Assembly (NCBI GenBank): GCA_026708385.1
Contig: JAPOVA010000001.1
Location: 1-36,632 of the forward strand
Reading direction: 5' to 3'
Origin: Simkaniaceae bacterium
GTDB lineage: Bacteria > Chlamydiota > Chlamydiia > Chlamydiales > Simkaniaceae
Length of the DNA stretch: 36,632 bases
A program made the translations under genes and the position numbers. Below are positions 1 to 7,524 of the stretch, piece after piece. The notes beneath the pieces are model-generated. The model was not told where the DNA came from and searched no databases. It worked only from the letters and a program-made list of their open reading frames with translations. Position 1 is the stretch's first letter. The number at the start of each line of letters is the position of its first letter.

Positions 1-34
1 CGAAAGAACAGTATGTTCTCCCCCAACATTTCAA

Positions 35-322
35 TCAAGGTTCGGGACTATCGGGATCGGGACTATCGGGGGTGAAATCGATCTTTTGACCGTCCGACAG
101 AGACTTGGAAATAAGTTCTTCCGCAGCCTCTTCGATGGGGTTATCGTGTGCATATTTATTTTTATACCGGTCGATGATTCCACAGCCGGAAAGGGCGCGA
201 TATTTGATAGTCGTATCCATACCATTTTTCCAAGGTTTGACGGTGTTACGGACATCGTCGTATACGAGCCCGCACGGATCGCATTGCAACCCGTAGGTTG
301 GGAGAGAGGGCTTACCCTTCAC
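35..322 (-). CDS. Doubtful hypothetical protein, 95 aa
   Basis: The reading frame opens with a GTG directly after an in-frame TAG and runs to a proline/aspartate-rich tail made by a short direct repeat in the DNA (two copies of a gggactatcggg-like unit near 45-75). The N-terminal part has two cysteines in a CDPC pattern. I recognise no family. There is no convincing promoter and only a weak GGAT-like ribosome site. A shorter start at an internal ATG is possible. It could equally be a decayed gene or a chance frame. Confidence 0.22.
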   Translation of the reverse strand: MKGKPSLPTYGLQCDPCGLVYDDVRNTVKPWKNGMDTTIKYRALSGCGIIDRYKNKYAHDNPIEEAAEELISKSLSDGQKIDFTPDSPDPDSPEP

Positions 323-602
323 CTATTTTATCCGACGACTTTCTCATCACTCCCGTAAAGCAACCGAATCCGATAGATACGAACGGTCACGACGGGGAAT
401 ATGCCTACTCGACGATCGAAGGAAGAGAGAGATCGGAGCCGACACTCGAACCACCCCTACAAGCGACGTGCGATAATGTCGATGTGCCCGAAGACACCAC
501 CCGTGATCGAGAAATCCGGGCTCTCACGTCGACGCTGAGACTTCTTCCCCTTTACGGTTAGGGATGCTTTGCGGTGGCGGGATACATCCGGGCAAAAAGG
601 GC
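323..602. other. Stretch without a supported gene
   Basis: Short frames exist here on the plus strand but none has a recognisable product, a ribosome binding site or a promoter. It separates the doubtful small ORF from the ferredoxin promoter. No tRNA or clear terminator hairpin was seen. Confidence 0.4.
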
Positions 603-631
603 TTGTCCTTTGTCTGCTACCACGTTACAAT
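603..631 (+). promoter_or_regulatory. Sigma70-type promoter of the ferredoxin gene
   Basis: The -35 element is TTGTCC at 603-608 and the -10 element is TACAAT at 626-631, with a 17-bp spacer. Transcription would begin near 638, just upstream of the GGAGGG ribosome site. The position rules out the longer upstream ATG at 574 as the start of the ferredoxin gene. Confidence 0.75.
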
Positions 632-650
632 CAGGGACGACTCGTATCGT

Positions 651-656
651 GGAGGG
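651..656 (+). promoter_or_regulatory. Ribosome binding site fixing a TTG start
   Basis: GGAGGG lies four bases before the TTG at 661-663. The GTG at 649 overlaps this site and cannot use it. The TTG start also gives the usual ferredoxin N-terminus (MAKLVF) and an 86-residue protein. Confidence 0.65.
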
Positions 657-660
657 TGCT

Positions 661-921
661 TTGGCGAAGCTTGTTTTCAATGAAGAAGAGGAGTTTGACA
701 TTCCCCCGGGCTCCCCTATCAAATCTTATTGCGAAGAGGCCGGTGTCCCCTTCGCCTGCGAGGAGGGTGTGTGCGGAACATGCGTAATCGAAGTGGAGGA
801 GGGGATGGAAAACCTGTCCGAATTCACGCAGGAAGAAGCCGATTTTCTGGGTGAGCAAGAGACGGAACGTCTCGCCTGCCGGTGCAAAATCAAGTCCGGT
901 TCCGTCAAGGTTCGCTATTGA
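661..921 (+). CDS. fdx: 2Fe-2S plant-type ferredoxin
   Basis: A small soluble electron carrier with a [2Fe-2S] cluster. The cluster-binding pattern is clear: CEEGVCGTC supplies three cysteines and a fourth lies in RLACRC about 35 residues later. The length (86 aa from the TTG) fits this class and a similar single-gene ferredoxin is known in Chlamydia. The TTG start is chosen because it follows GGAGGG at four bases and lies downstream of the promoter at 603-631. The stop overlaps the start of the next gene (TGATG), so the two are probably translationally coupled. The neighbour is an Fe-S carrier-like fusion, which suggests this ferredoxin serves Fe-S assembly or a related redox step; that role is inferred. 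Confidence 0.9.
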   Translation: MAKLVFNEEEEFDIPPGSPIKSYCEEAGVPFACEEGVCGTCVIEVEEGMENLSEFTQEEADFLGEQETERLACRCKIKSGSVKVRY

Positions 922-1493
922 TGAAACCTTCCTCCGGTTCGCCTATCCGCAGAACAATGACAATCGGTGATCTTTTCGTCCTCTATCCGGATAAGAGTCA
1001 AAGGCTGGCACAAGAATTGACCAATGCGGGTCTCGCCTGCGCAGGGTGCCATGCAGCCGTCTACGAAACGTTGGAAGCGGGTATGCTCGGTCACGGGATG
1101 GACGATGCCGAGATCGATGAGGTAGTCGAACGATTAAATATGATTGTCCTGCGACCCACCGACAACAAGAGTATCACACTGACCGAACGAGCTGCGGAGC
1201 GGTTTAAGCAAATCCTCAAACAAGACGGCAAGGAGGGACACGCTCTTAGATTTGCCGACAAGCCCGGAGGGTGCGGAGGATTTGAGTACGTCCTCGATAT
1301 TTCGAAAGGCAAGGAAGAAGATGACCTCCTCTTTCTCTCTCGCGGTGTCGATATTCATGTCAAAAAAAGCATGGAATCTCGTCTTCTTGGCTCTGAAATA
1401 GATTATGTCGAAGGGCTTATGGGAGCGGGCTTCAAGGTTGTTAATCCGAACGTCAGGGGTTCCTGTAGTTGCGGACAGTCTCAAAGTTACTGA
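921..1493 (+). CDS. DUF1858-like domain fused to HesB/IscA-type Fe-S carrier
   Basis: The protein has two parts. Residues about 13-75 (from MTIGDLF) resemble DUF1858, with the motif CAGCH and the phrase YETLEAG typical of that family. Residues about 80-190 are an A-type Fe-S carrier (HesB/IscA/ErpA) with the first ligand in KPGGCGGFEY and the final pair in SCSCGQS, matching the C...CxC pattern of the family. A-type carriers accept clusters from the scaffold and pass them to target proteins. The DUF1858 part is usually a separate small protein, so the fusion is notable. The start at 921 overlaps the ferredoxin stop; an internal ATG at 957 is an alternative. Specific targets cannot be read from the sequence. 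Confidence 0.85.
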   Translation: MKPSSGSPIRRTMTIGDLFVLYPDKSQRLAQELTNAGLACAGCHAAVYETLEAGMLGHGMDDAEIDEVVERLNMIVLRPTDNKSITLTERAAERFKQILKQDGKEGHALRFADKPGGCGGFEYVLDISKGKEEDDLLFLSRGVDIHVKKSMESRLLGSEIDYVEGLMGAGFKVVNPNVRGSCSCGQSQSY

Positions 1494-1522
1494 TTGTCGA
1501 AAAAACGTACTCTCTTTACAAT
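1494..1522 (+). promoter_or_regulatory. Sigma70-type promoter very close to the DJ-1/PfpI start
   Basis: TTGTCG at 1494-1499 and TACAAT at 1517-1522 are 17 bp apart. Only nine bases separate the -10 element from the ATG at 1532, so the transcript would have a leader of a few bases at most. The gene may also be read from the ferredoxin promoter. Confidence 0.6.
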
Positions 1523-1531
1523 CCGGATCGT

Positions 1532-2041
1532 ATGAAGAAAATCGTCGCTCTCGTACATGATCTATATGAGGAGTCGGAATTGCTCTATCCCGTGTATCGC
1601 GTCAGGGAAGAGGGACATGCGGTCGATATAGCGGGGGAAAGGGGGGATGTTCTCTACCGGGGTAAAAGCGGGTATACTTGCAAGAGCATGATTTCCTACG
1701 ACGAGATCGCCGAGGCCGACTATGACGGAGTCATCATCCCGGGAGGCTTCGCTCCGGACAAGCTTCGCAGGTTCGATGCCGTTCTCCGTTGCGTACGTGC
1801 TATGGACGATAGGGGTGGAGTGATCGCTTTCATCTGTCACGGAGGATGGGTTCCCGTCTCCGCGGGCATCTTGCGGGGAAAAAAGGTTACGGGAACGGAT
1901 GCCATCAGGGACGATCTCATCAATGCGGGTGCCATATGGGTGGACGATCGCCCCGTCGTGATCGACGGCCACCTGATCAGCTCGCGTACCCCCGCCGACC
2001 TTCCTCAGTTCGGAAAGGCCATCGTCCGAGCGCTATGTTAG
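1532..2041 (+). CDS. DJ-1/PfpI family protein
   Basis: A 169-residue DJ-1/PfpI (peptidase C56-like) fold protein. The nucleophile elbow is in AFICHGGW, with Cys102 and His103, and the N-terminal acidic residue expected near the active site is in LYEESELLYP. The phrase DGVIIPGGFAPDKLR is also typical. Family members act as glyoxalases, deglycases or chaperones, or as proteases in the PfpI branch; the sequence does not decide among these. The start at 1532 gives the standard family N-terminus (MKKIVAL); a longer frame upstream covers the promoter and is unlikely. The end overlaps the next gene by seven bases, so the PagL-like gene is probably co-expressed. Confidence 0.88.
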   Translation: MKKIVALVHDLYEESELLYPVYRVREEGHAVDIAGERGDVLYRGKSGYTCKSMISYDEIAEADYDGVIIPGGFAPDKLRRFDAVLRCVRAMDDRGGVIAFICHGGWVPVSAGILRGKKVTGTDAIRDDLINAGAIWVDDRPVVIDGHLISSRTPADLPQFGKAIVRALC

Positions 2042-2556
2042 GGAGGTCGAGGCACCTCCTCATCCCTCTCCTTATCGGGTTGCCCCTTCTCTCGTGTCGG
2101 GACTCCTACGCCGATACGCCCGACCGCCAAGGGTTGCTTCTCATAGGAGGAGGCCTATTCGATCTCATCCGAACCTCCGACACCCCCCTCTTCACACTTG
2201 AATACCGATACCGACCATCGATCCGCTTCAACCCGCATGTTTCTCTAAGCCACCTGATCGGCGCAATGGTCACAAGCTCTCCTTCGGGCTATTTCTGTGG
2301 AGGTATGGCATTCGATTTTTCCTTCGGAAGGAGGATCTTCCTCTCTCCCTCCTTCGCCCCCGGCATCTATGTAAGGGGCAAGGGCAAGGATTTGGGGTTT
2401 CCCATCGCATTTCGCTCCGCCATACGGTTTTCCTACCGGTTTTCCTCCGGAATAGGTCTCGGAGCGATGTTCTACCATATTTCCAACGCCTCATTGGGAT
2501 ATACGAACCCGGGGGCCGAGTGTTTGATATTTTTCGTATCAATTCCTATTAATTAA
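2035..2556 (+). CDS. pagL: PagL-like lipid A 3-O-deacylase
   Basis: A 173-residue outer membrane protein candidate. A signal peptide covers residues 1-26, with a hydrophobic core after MLGRSRH; the LLSC sequence at 18-21 could be a lipobox but ordinary cleavage is equally possible. The body alternates as expected for a small beta-barrel. The diagnostic part is at the C-terminus: FYHISNAS followed by TNPG, matching the PagL catalytic His-x-Ser-Asn motif and the conserved Asn-Pro-Gly (His148, Ser150, Asn158). PagL removes the 3-position acyl chain from lipid A in the outer leaflet. Presence of lpxD in the same window shows that lipid A is made. The start overlaps the end of the DJ-1 gene. No partner is evident. 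Confidence 0.75.
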   Translation: MLGRSRHLLIPLLIGLPLLSCRDSYADTPDRQGLLLIGGGLFDLIRTSDTPLFTLEYRYRPSIRFNPHVSLSHLIGAMVTSSPSGYFCGGMAFDFSFGRRIFLSPSFAPGIYVRGKGKDLGFPIAFRSAIRFSYRFSSGIGLGAMFYHISNASLGYTNPGAECLIFFVSIPIN

Positions 2557-2578
2557 AAGCTCTCCTTTTTTATATAAT
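2549..2578 (+). promoter_or_regulatory. Putative promoter of the YheT-like gene
   Basis: A perfect TATAAT stands at 2573-2578 in an AT-rich stretch. The best -35 is TTAATT at 2549-2554 with an 18-bp spacer, which is a weak match. An AAGGGGG ribosome site follows at 2598-2604. Confidence 0.45.
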
Positions 2579-2614
2579 GAAAATTAGAGACAGCATGAAG
2601 GGGGTATTGTCAAC

Positions 2615-3595
2615 GTGGTTCGAAAAACCGGAAAGCTCTCTTTTAAACCGTTTCCGTTGTTCTCCGGGAACCACTTACAAACGATCATCGGATCTTTTCT
2701 CTTTTTTTTCCGTAAACCTAAGTCCTTGACACGATTTATCCATCTACCTGACGGAGATCGCCTTGCATGTGAAGTAAGTACGCCCGATAGGTGGACGGAA
2801 AAAGATCCGACAATTCTGATGGTCCACGGTTTATGCGGTTCACACGAATCCCCTTATCTCGTACGGTTGGCAAAAAAGTTCTACAAGCAACGGATGCGTA
2901 CTATCCGGATCAATCTAAAAGGGTGTGGTTCGGGAAAGGGACATGCCAAGCGTATCTATCACGTCGACAGTAGCCACGATATCTGGTATGCCGTCGAAAG
3001 GATTAAGAAAGAAACGCCCGATACCGAGATAATCGTCGTGGGTTTTTCTCTCGGTGGCAACGTGGTACTCAAGATGGCGGGAGAACAGGGAAAACGCGCA
3101 AAACAACGAATTCGTCGCATCATTGCCGTCAGCCCCCCCATCGATATGCAATCAAGCGCCAAATTATTAAGTAAAAGCAGGCTATACGAAAGATACTTCA
3201 TGCGCTGTTTACGTGCCGATATCTTATTTCTACATACGCAATTTGACGACCTTCCCCCGTTAGAAGTACCCAACGACATGACCCTCAAAGAGTTCGATGA
3301 GTTCTACATTGCTCCTCAATCGGGATACGGATCGGCAAAAGAGTTCTACGGGGCAAGTAGTTCGGGTAGACTGATCCCCGATATATGTGTAGAGACATAT
3401 ATCCTTTTCTCCCAAGATGACCCCATAGTGGATCACACCATATTGGAAACCGTGGAACTACCCGCAAACATCGAGATCAAGGTCACGAAACAGGGAGGAC
3501 ACATGGGTTACCTGGGAGTCCCGGGAAAGGGAAGGGGGTTTTATTGGCTTGACGCCACCATCATGGAGTGGGTCCGCATGCGATCTTCGGCCTAA
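2615..3595 (+). CDS. yheT: YheT-family alpha/beta hydrolase
   Basis: A 326-residue alpha/beta hydrolase of the YheT/ABHD1-3 type. The family N-terminus (FSGNHLQTI) is present, followed by MVHGLCGSHESPYL (oxyanion region), the nucleophile elbow GFSLGGN with Ser145, the acid in SQDDPIVD and the histidine in GGHMGYLG. Length is normal for the family. Substrates of bacterial YheT proteins are not well established; esterase activity on acyl lipids is likely but inferred. The only start in frame is a GTG at 2615, preceded by AAGGGGG. It ends four bases into the convergent HsdR-N-like gene. Confidence 0.85.
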   Translation: MVRKTGKLSFKPFPLFSGNHLQTIIGSFLFFFRKPKSLTRFIHLPDGDRLACEVSTPDRWTEKDPTILMVHGLCGSHESPYLVRLAKKFYKQRMRTIRINLKGCGSGKGHAKRIYHVDSSHDIWYAVERIKKETPDTEIIVVGFSLGGNVVLKMAGEQGKRAKQRIRRIIAVSPPIDMQSSAKLLSKSRLYERYFMRCLRADILFLHTQFDDLPPLEVPNDMTLKEFDEFYIAPQSGYGSAKEFYGASSSGRLIPDICVETYILFSQDDPIVDHTILETVELPANIEIKVTKQGGHMGYLGVPGKGRGFYWLDATIMEWVRMRSSA

Positions 3596-4053
3596 AAGCA
3601 ACGACATAACTCCTCGTAGACCGGAATATAGTCGATCATTCGCCGACCCGTCGTACTCTCCCAACTCATCCGTACCTCCTTATCGTTAACAAGTGCTACG
3701 AAGGGAGCCCTTACACGGGCGTTGTATCCCCAAAGCTGGGAAAACATACGTTCTTGCAACGGAATTGCCTTACACTCAATCAGTAAAAGAGGAATTCCTT
3801 TCCTGAGATGAAAGCAAAGCAGGTCGAACCTCCTCGACGACCGATCTACCCGAACCATCGGGAGCTTAGGGGAAAAGAGCCCCCTTTCCACCGAGATCGC
3901 CTCCGGGGGAAACCTTAGGGTTGATCGCAAACGCGCAATCCATTCTTGGCGTACGATCTCTTCGGGAGTGGCCACAACCTTCTTTTTTCGAACGGGATCG
4001 AATATCCCGTCTCGTCGCCTACTCGGGAGAGATGATCCCATAACTACCGTCAC
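3592..4053 (-). CDS. Stand-alone HsdR N-terminal-like nuclease-fold protein
   Basis: A 153-residue protein resembling the N-terminal domain of type I restriction enzyme R subunits (HSDR_N_2), here without helicase parts or any HsdM/HsdS neighbour. The PD-(D/E)xK core can be seen: Asp in RRFDLLCF, then LLIECKAI carrying the E-x-K pair. Stand-alone versions are known in Bacteroidetes and other bacteria, with unknown function. It starts 35 bases before the end of hpf, so the two are an overlapping pair in which hpf is upstream. An internal Met five residues in is another possible start. Nuclease activity is inferred from the motif only. Confidence 0.75.
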   Translation of the reverse strand: MTVVMGSSLPSRRRDGIFDPVRKKKVVATPEEIVRQEWIARLRSTLRFPPEAISVERGLFSPKLPMVRVDRSSRRFDLLCFHLRKGIPLLLIECKAIPLQERMFSQLWGYNARVRAPFVALVNDKEVRMSWESTTGRRMIDYIPVYEELCRCF

Positions 4054-4609
4054 GACGACGGTACATCACCTTAAGGCGTATCTCCTCTTCGGATCGATAG
4101 ATCAAAAAGTGATCACCGGAAAGCTCCATCTTCATCATCGCCTCCGTTACGGTCAAACGGCTTAAAGGGCGGGTCTTTCGTTTCGTCACTCCGGGGAGAG
4201 AATACTTGCCGATCTTTCCTTGTGATTCTTCTTCCTCTTCCTCGTCTCCCTCCAAAATATCCACCCCCATTTCGACTACGGGATGTTTGAGCGAATGATG
4301 ATCTCGAATCCGATCTTTCCACTTCCGGGCCTTTGCAACAAGCCGATCAACCGCTCTATCAATCGCGGAATACATATTGTCCGTAGTTGCTCCCACCTTG
4401 ATGTGGAAATGAGAAAACCGGAGGGTAATATCGACGCGGTGATCCGGCTTGCGCACATCCAACCGAACGGTTACATCAATGATCGGATGCACCAAACGAT
4501 CCACCTTGGTCAACTTCTCCGCCACGTAACTCCGAATCGGTTGTGTGACCTCGATATTTTTCCCGATAACGGAAAGCTTTCCCTCGGATCCGGTATGCGC
4601 TTCGGACAT
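4019..4609 (-). CDS. hpf: Long-form ribosome hibernation promoting factor
   Basis: A 196-residue protein with two domains. Residues about 10-105 form the RaiA/HPF fold that sits in the ribosome decoding region, with VTQPIRSYVAEKL and AIDRAVDRLVAKARKWKDR as family hallmarks. An acidic linker (EGDEEEEEES) follows, and the C-terminal 60 residues are the long-HPF dimerisation domain (LTVTEAMMKMELSGDHFLIY), which makes 100S ribosome dimers in other bacteria. The ATG at 4609 is preferred over the GTG at 4618 because a GAGGG site lies eight bases before it. The gene heads a two-gene unit with the HsdR-N-like gene. Long HPF suits a bacterium with dormant stages. Confidence 0.9.
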   Translation of the reverse strand: MSEAHTGSEGKLSVIGKNIEVTQPIRSYVAEKLTKVDRLVHPIIDVTVRLDVRKPDHRVDITLRFSHFHIKVGATTDNMYSAIDRAVDRLVAKARKWKDRIRDHHSLKHPVVEMGVDILEGDEEEEEESQGKIGKYSLPGVTKRKTRPLSRLTVTEAMMKMELSGDHFLIYRSEEEIRLKVMYRRRDGSYGIISPE

Positions 4610-4857
4610 CGGCAACACCCTCGTGACTGTATCTCCATCACACCTTCAGTGTAGACGTTCGGACCTTTTCGGTATACATCATTCTCGGCGTCGAAAAGGG
4701 AGAGAAATGCGGCAATCCTGCCTGTTGCAGAGCTTCCACAAGGAGAAAAAGTTATCTCATAATATTTTGAATATCAAGTGTTTGTATTATATATCTCCGT
4801 GCTCTCTCATCACACTCGGTTGTCGGCAAAACACCCGATAACGTAGATTGGACGGAT

Positions 4858-5925
4858 ATGGGCAAGGATCGCCGTACTACGACGGATGTTCGCTACCGGG
4901 AGGTAGCTCTTTCTTGGCTTTTCGCATACCCTTTTCGGTGCTTTGCCCTTGCCGATCCGACGTCGGAAAGGATCTTTCTGCACGACAGCACGAAGATAGC
5001 GCGGATCGCCGCAACCCACAGGTACGGATGCCGAAAGCATGCGCCTTGCCGTGTCACGCACACCGAGGAAGAGGCCGAGGAGATCACCGGAATCCTCCTT
5101 GTCGCTCAAGAGGAGTTGGCCGAACGTCCCGAACAGTGCGACTTGTTTACGGCGGAAATTCTCGCCAAAATGGTCGCCTACCATGAGTGGCACCGGGGGG
5201 AGACCCTTTCCGTTCCCTGCTTGAACAAAGGGTTACGCACCCGAATGCACCTCTATACGATCAATAAGGTATTCCGTCTTTGGCACGGTATGCGCGCTTT
5301 CGGGTTGATCTCACGAGACGGTGCCCCCCTCTTGCTCTTTCGAGGCACCGACCTTTCTTTGAAACGTAAGGAAGGAAGGGCCTCGATCATCAGTACACTC
5401 GATCCCGGAGGGCCCGGAAGGACGGTATTCGAAGAGGCCGAAAAAGAGCTCAAAGTGTGGTTACGAAAGGTAACGGCCATGTACGGCAAAGCGCGAGCAA
5501 TCGGGCATAGCTTGGGTGGCGCCATAGCCTCCTATGTCATACTCAGACAGAGACGGTATTTTAGTTTCTCCCCACACAGTTCCTCGTATTCCTTCAACGC
5601 TCCCGGTATTCCTTCCGCATATATCGAAACGGATCCCCCCTCCCCTCCGGATGAGATGCCGACCTACCGCGGTTTCATCTCTCGAGGAGATGTCATCTCT
5701 AAATTCGGCACCCTTTTCGGCAACATTACCGAGCTTTCTTTGAGATCCCCCCTTCTACCCATAGAGGCCCATGAAAGGCTCATGTTTGCGGAACCCGAAC
5801 TCTTTCTCCGACAGGTTGATCTTTCCGAAGAAAACAGTACCTACTCCAGATATTTCTACTCCCGCCTCAAACAACATGCCTCCTCCGCGCTTTACGAGTG
5901 GGGTCTGCGATTCCTTTTAGGATAG
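4858..5925 (+). CDS. Class 3 lipase-like protein
   Basis: A 355-residue lipase of the fungal lipase_3 type. Evidence is LLLFRGTDLS (the conserved lid-proximal strand) and AIGHSLGGAIASY, with nucleophile Ser218; SFNAPGIPS and the segment SRGDVISKFG supply the expected aspartate region, and a histidine in IEAHERL may complete the triad. There is no clear signal peptide. The N-terminal 130 residues, rich in cysteine, match nothing I know. The natural substrate is unknown; host or bacterial glycerolipids are possible. The ribosome site is weak. The 3' end overlaps the convergent CT266-like gene by nine bases. Confidence 0.75.
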   Translation: MGKDRRTTTDVRYREVALSWLFAYPFRCFALADPTSERIFLHDSTKIARIAATHRYGCRKHAPCRVTHTEEEAEEITGILLVAQEELAERPEQCDLFTAEILAKMVAYHEWHRGETLSVPCLNKGLRTRMHLYTINKVFRLWHGMRAFGLISRDGAPLLLFRGTDLSLKRKEGRASIISTLDPGGPGRTVFEEAEKELKVWLRKVTAMYGKARAIGHSLGGAIASYVILRQRRYFSFSPHSSSYSFNAPGIPSAYIETDPPSPPDEMPTYRGFISRGDVISKFGTLFGNITELSLRSPLLPIEAHERLMFAEPELFLRQVDLSEENSTYSRYFYSRLKQHASSALYEWGLRFLLG

Positions 5926-7506
5926 AACGGCAACGTGCTTTTCCCGTGCTTCATAAAAGGGTAGGGCCACAAGAAAGTCGGCGCCCCAAAAGTGTTGCGC
6001 CCCTCCGGTCAGAGGAATCACCTCCATTCTCCCCTCTTTCTTTTCCCCCGCCGCCGTGACCCGTTGGGGAGCAAAGCGAAGGGTGTCATCCCCCCTCTTG
6101 AAACGTACCTTTTTCAAATTCCCCCGATAACCGTCCAACGTCCCGGGAAAAAGGGGATCTTCCTTATCGATATGCGCTACATCAGCCAATACGAAATAGA
6201 CAAAGTAGATCGGGTCCTCCTCCTCTTTGTATATCAAAAACTTTGCCGTAAAAACAACTTCCTCCTCGTTTCCCGAAACGGTAAAACGGAGCCACGAATC
6301 TCCGGGTTGCGTCATCGTCATGTTTTGCACACAGATATGAGAGGGACTTTTGGAGACGGGACGTATCCATCCTCCGATCGCAAAAGACTTTTCCCGTCGC
6401 ACATACTCCGGATCCGGCAGAGAGGCGCCCTTGAGCACGCTCCTGTACTGTCCGTAATGGCTACAGTCGGCAAGGGGGGAAAAATGGGGACCGAAGGAGA
6501 CAATATGGATGCTCCCCTTCTTGAACGCACCGATCCCCGTGTTCACTCCCGTAAAGGTACAGACAAGATCGATCTCCTCAGAGGAAACGGCAACTCGACC
6601 CGTATCCGGATCGATTCCCTTGACCGACCCTTCCGGTAACAAATCACCCGGAAGGAGAGAAGTTTCGGGGAGCAGATTCATGGCGAGGGCAAGGAGGGGG
6701 CGAAAGACGGGCAGACGCAACACACTTTCGGGGGCGGATCGATCCAAAAGTTCGGTCAGCCGGCATATTATCGCCTCGACTTTAACGGCCCGTCCGTCTC
6801 GAATCGGTAGAAAGGAAGAGAAGAGGAGGAGGTGTGAACTGAGAAAATCGACGAGATCGAATTCCCCCTCCCGCGTCCCTACTCCGAAAAAAGGCTCCCC
6901 TTTCCGGTCGAAGAGGGAGAGAGCGTGCACCATTTTGCTCGCGGCAGCTCTCACGAACCGCACGTTGCCCGTTCTGCGTCCCAAAAAAAGCCATACGAGA
7001 GCCGAATCACTCGCCAAAACGGGGTGAGGCACGGCACCGTCAACGGCATGTCCTTCCCTATCCGGCAACATCTCCCCTTCCGGAAGGGGGTGTGGTTCGA
7101 CTTCGGGAACGGCCAAACCTGCGAGCGAGGTGCCGAGCGCATGGAACGCTTCCCCCGCCGAAAACCCCCTCCACACGCAACGCACCGCCAGCGTGGAGTG
7201 AAGGTCGCGCAACAGGGAGAGGGATAGCGTCTCCGGTCGAAGCTGTCTTATGATCGCAAGAGAGACAAAATTCTGCAAAAGAGAGAGGTAATCCCGCGGC
7301 CCTTCCACCGATTGTTCCCGTATACCACTTGCGAGCAGTTCTACATCCGCACCTACGTCCTCCCGGACCCGGTTCGACCCTCGCTCCCCCAGGCAACTCT
7401 TAAGAACTCTATGCCAAAGCGAGGCGGGAGGGGGTCGGCCACGATCGGGATGTTCCGGGTCCAAGTAATCCGCCCGACTCCCGTAAAAATCAAGAAGCCC
7501 CTTCAT
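5917..7506 (-). CDS. Large conserved chlamydial protein of unknown function (CT266-like)
   Basis: A 529-residue protein without a signal peptide or membrane segments. I recognise it by context and general character as the counterpart of C. trachomatis CT266, which lies next to the IHF/HU gene CT267 there as here; this comes from memory and no alignment was run. The N-terminal half is helical and leucine-rich, with a reading HALGTSLAGLAV; the C-terminal half looks beta-rich with repeated hydrophobic strands. The start is the ATG at 7506; a GTG at 7524 directly abuts the stop of the upstream gene. It is probably co-transcribed with the IHF/HU gene. Confidence 0.7.
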   Translation of the reverse strand: MKGLLDFYGSRADYLDPEHPDRGRPPPASLWHRVLKSCLGERGSNRVREDVGADVELLASGIREQSVEGPRDYLSLLQNFVSLAIIRQLRPETLSLSLLRDLHSTLAVRCVWRGFSAGEAFHALGTSLAGLAVPEVEPHPLPEGEMLPDREGHAVDGAVPHPVLASDSALVWLFLGRRTGNVRFVRAAASKMVHALSLFDRKGEPFFGVGTREGEFDLVDFLSSHLLLFSSFLPIRDGRAVKVEAIICRLTELLDRSAPESVLRLPVFRPLLALAMNLLPETSLLPGDLLPEGSVKGIDPDTGRVAVSSEEIDLVCTFTGVNTGIGAFKKGSIHIVSFGPHFSPLADCSHYGQYRSVLKGASLPDPEYVRREKSFAIGGWIRPVSKSPSHICVQNMTMTQPGDSWLRFTVSGNEEEVVFTAKFLIYKEEEDPIYFVYFVLADVAHIDKEDPLFPGTLDGYRGNLKKVRFKRGDDTLRFAPQRVTAAGEKKEGRMEVIPLTGGAQHFWGADFLVALPFYEAREKHVAVLS

Positions 7507-7524
7507 ACGGAAACGTACCCGCAC

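Noticed and set aside
1846-2034. N-terminal extension of the PagL-like frame inside the DJ-1 gene
   Set aside because: It overlaps a well-supported gene and would place the signal peptide in the interior of the protein.
2524-2542. TTGATA...TATCAA inverted repeat near the pagL stop
   Set aside because: It is inside the coding sequence and AT-only apart from one pair; stability is low.
4769-4800. AT-rich -35/-10-like sequences upstream of the lipase gene
   Set aside because: Several spacings are possible but none gives a good match at both elements.
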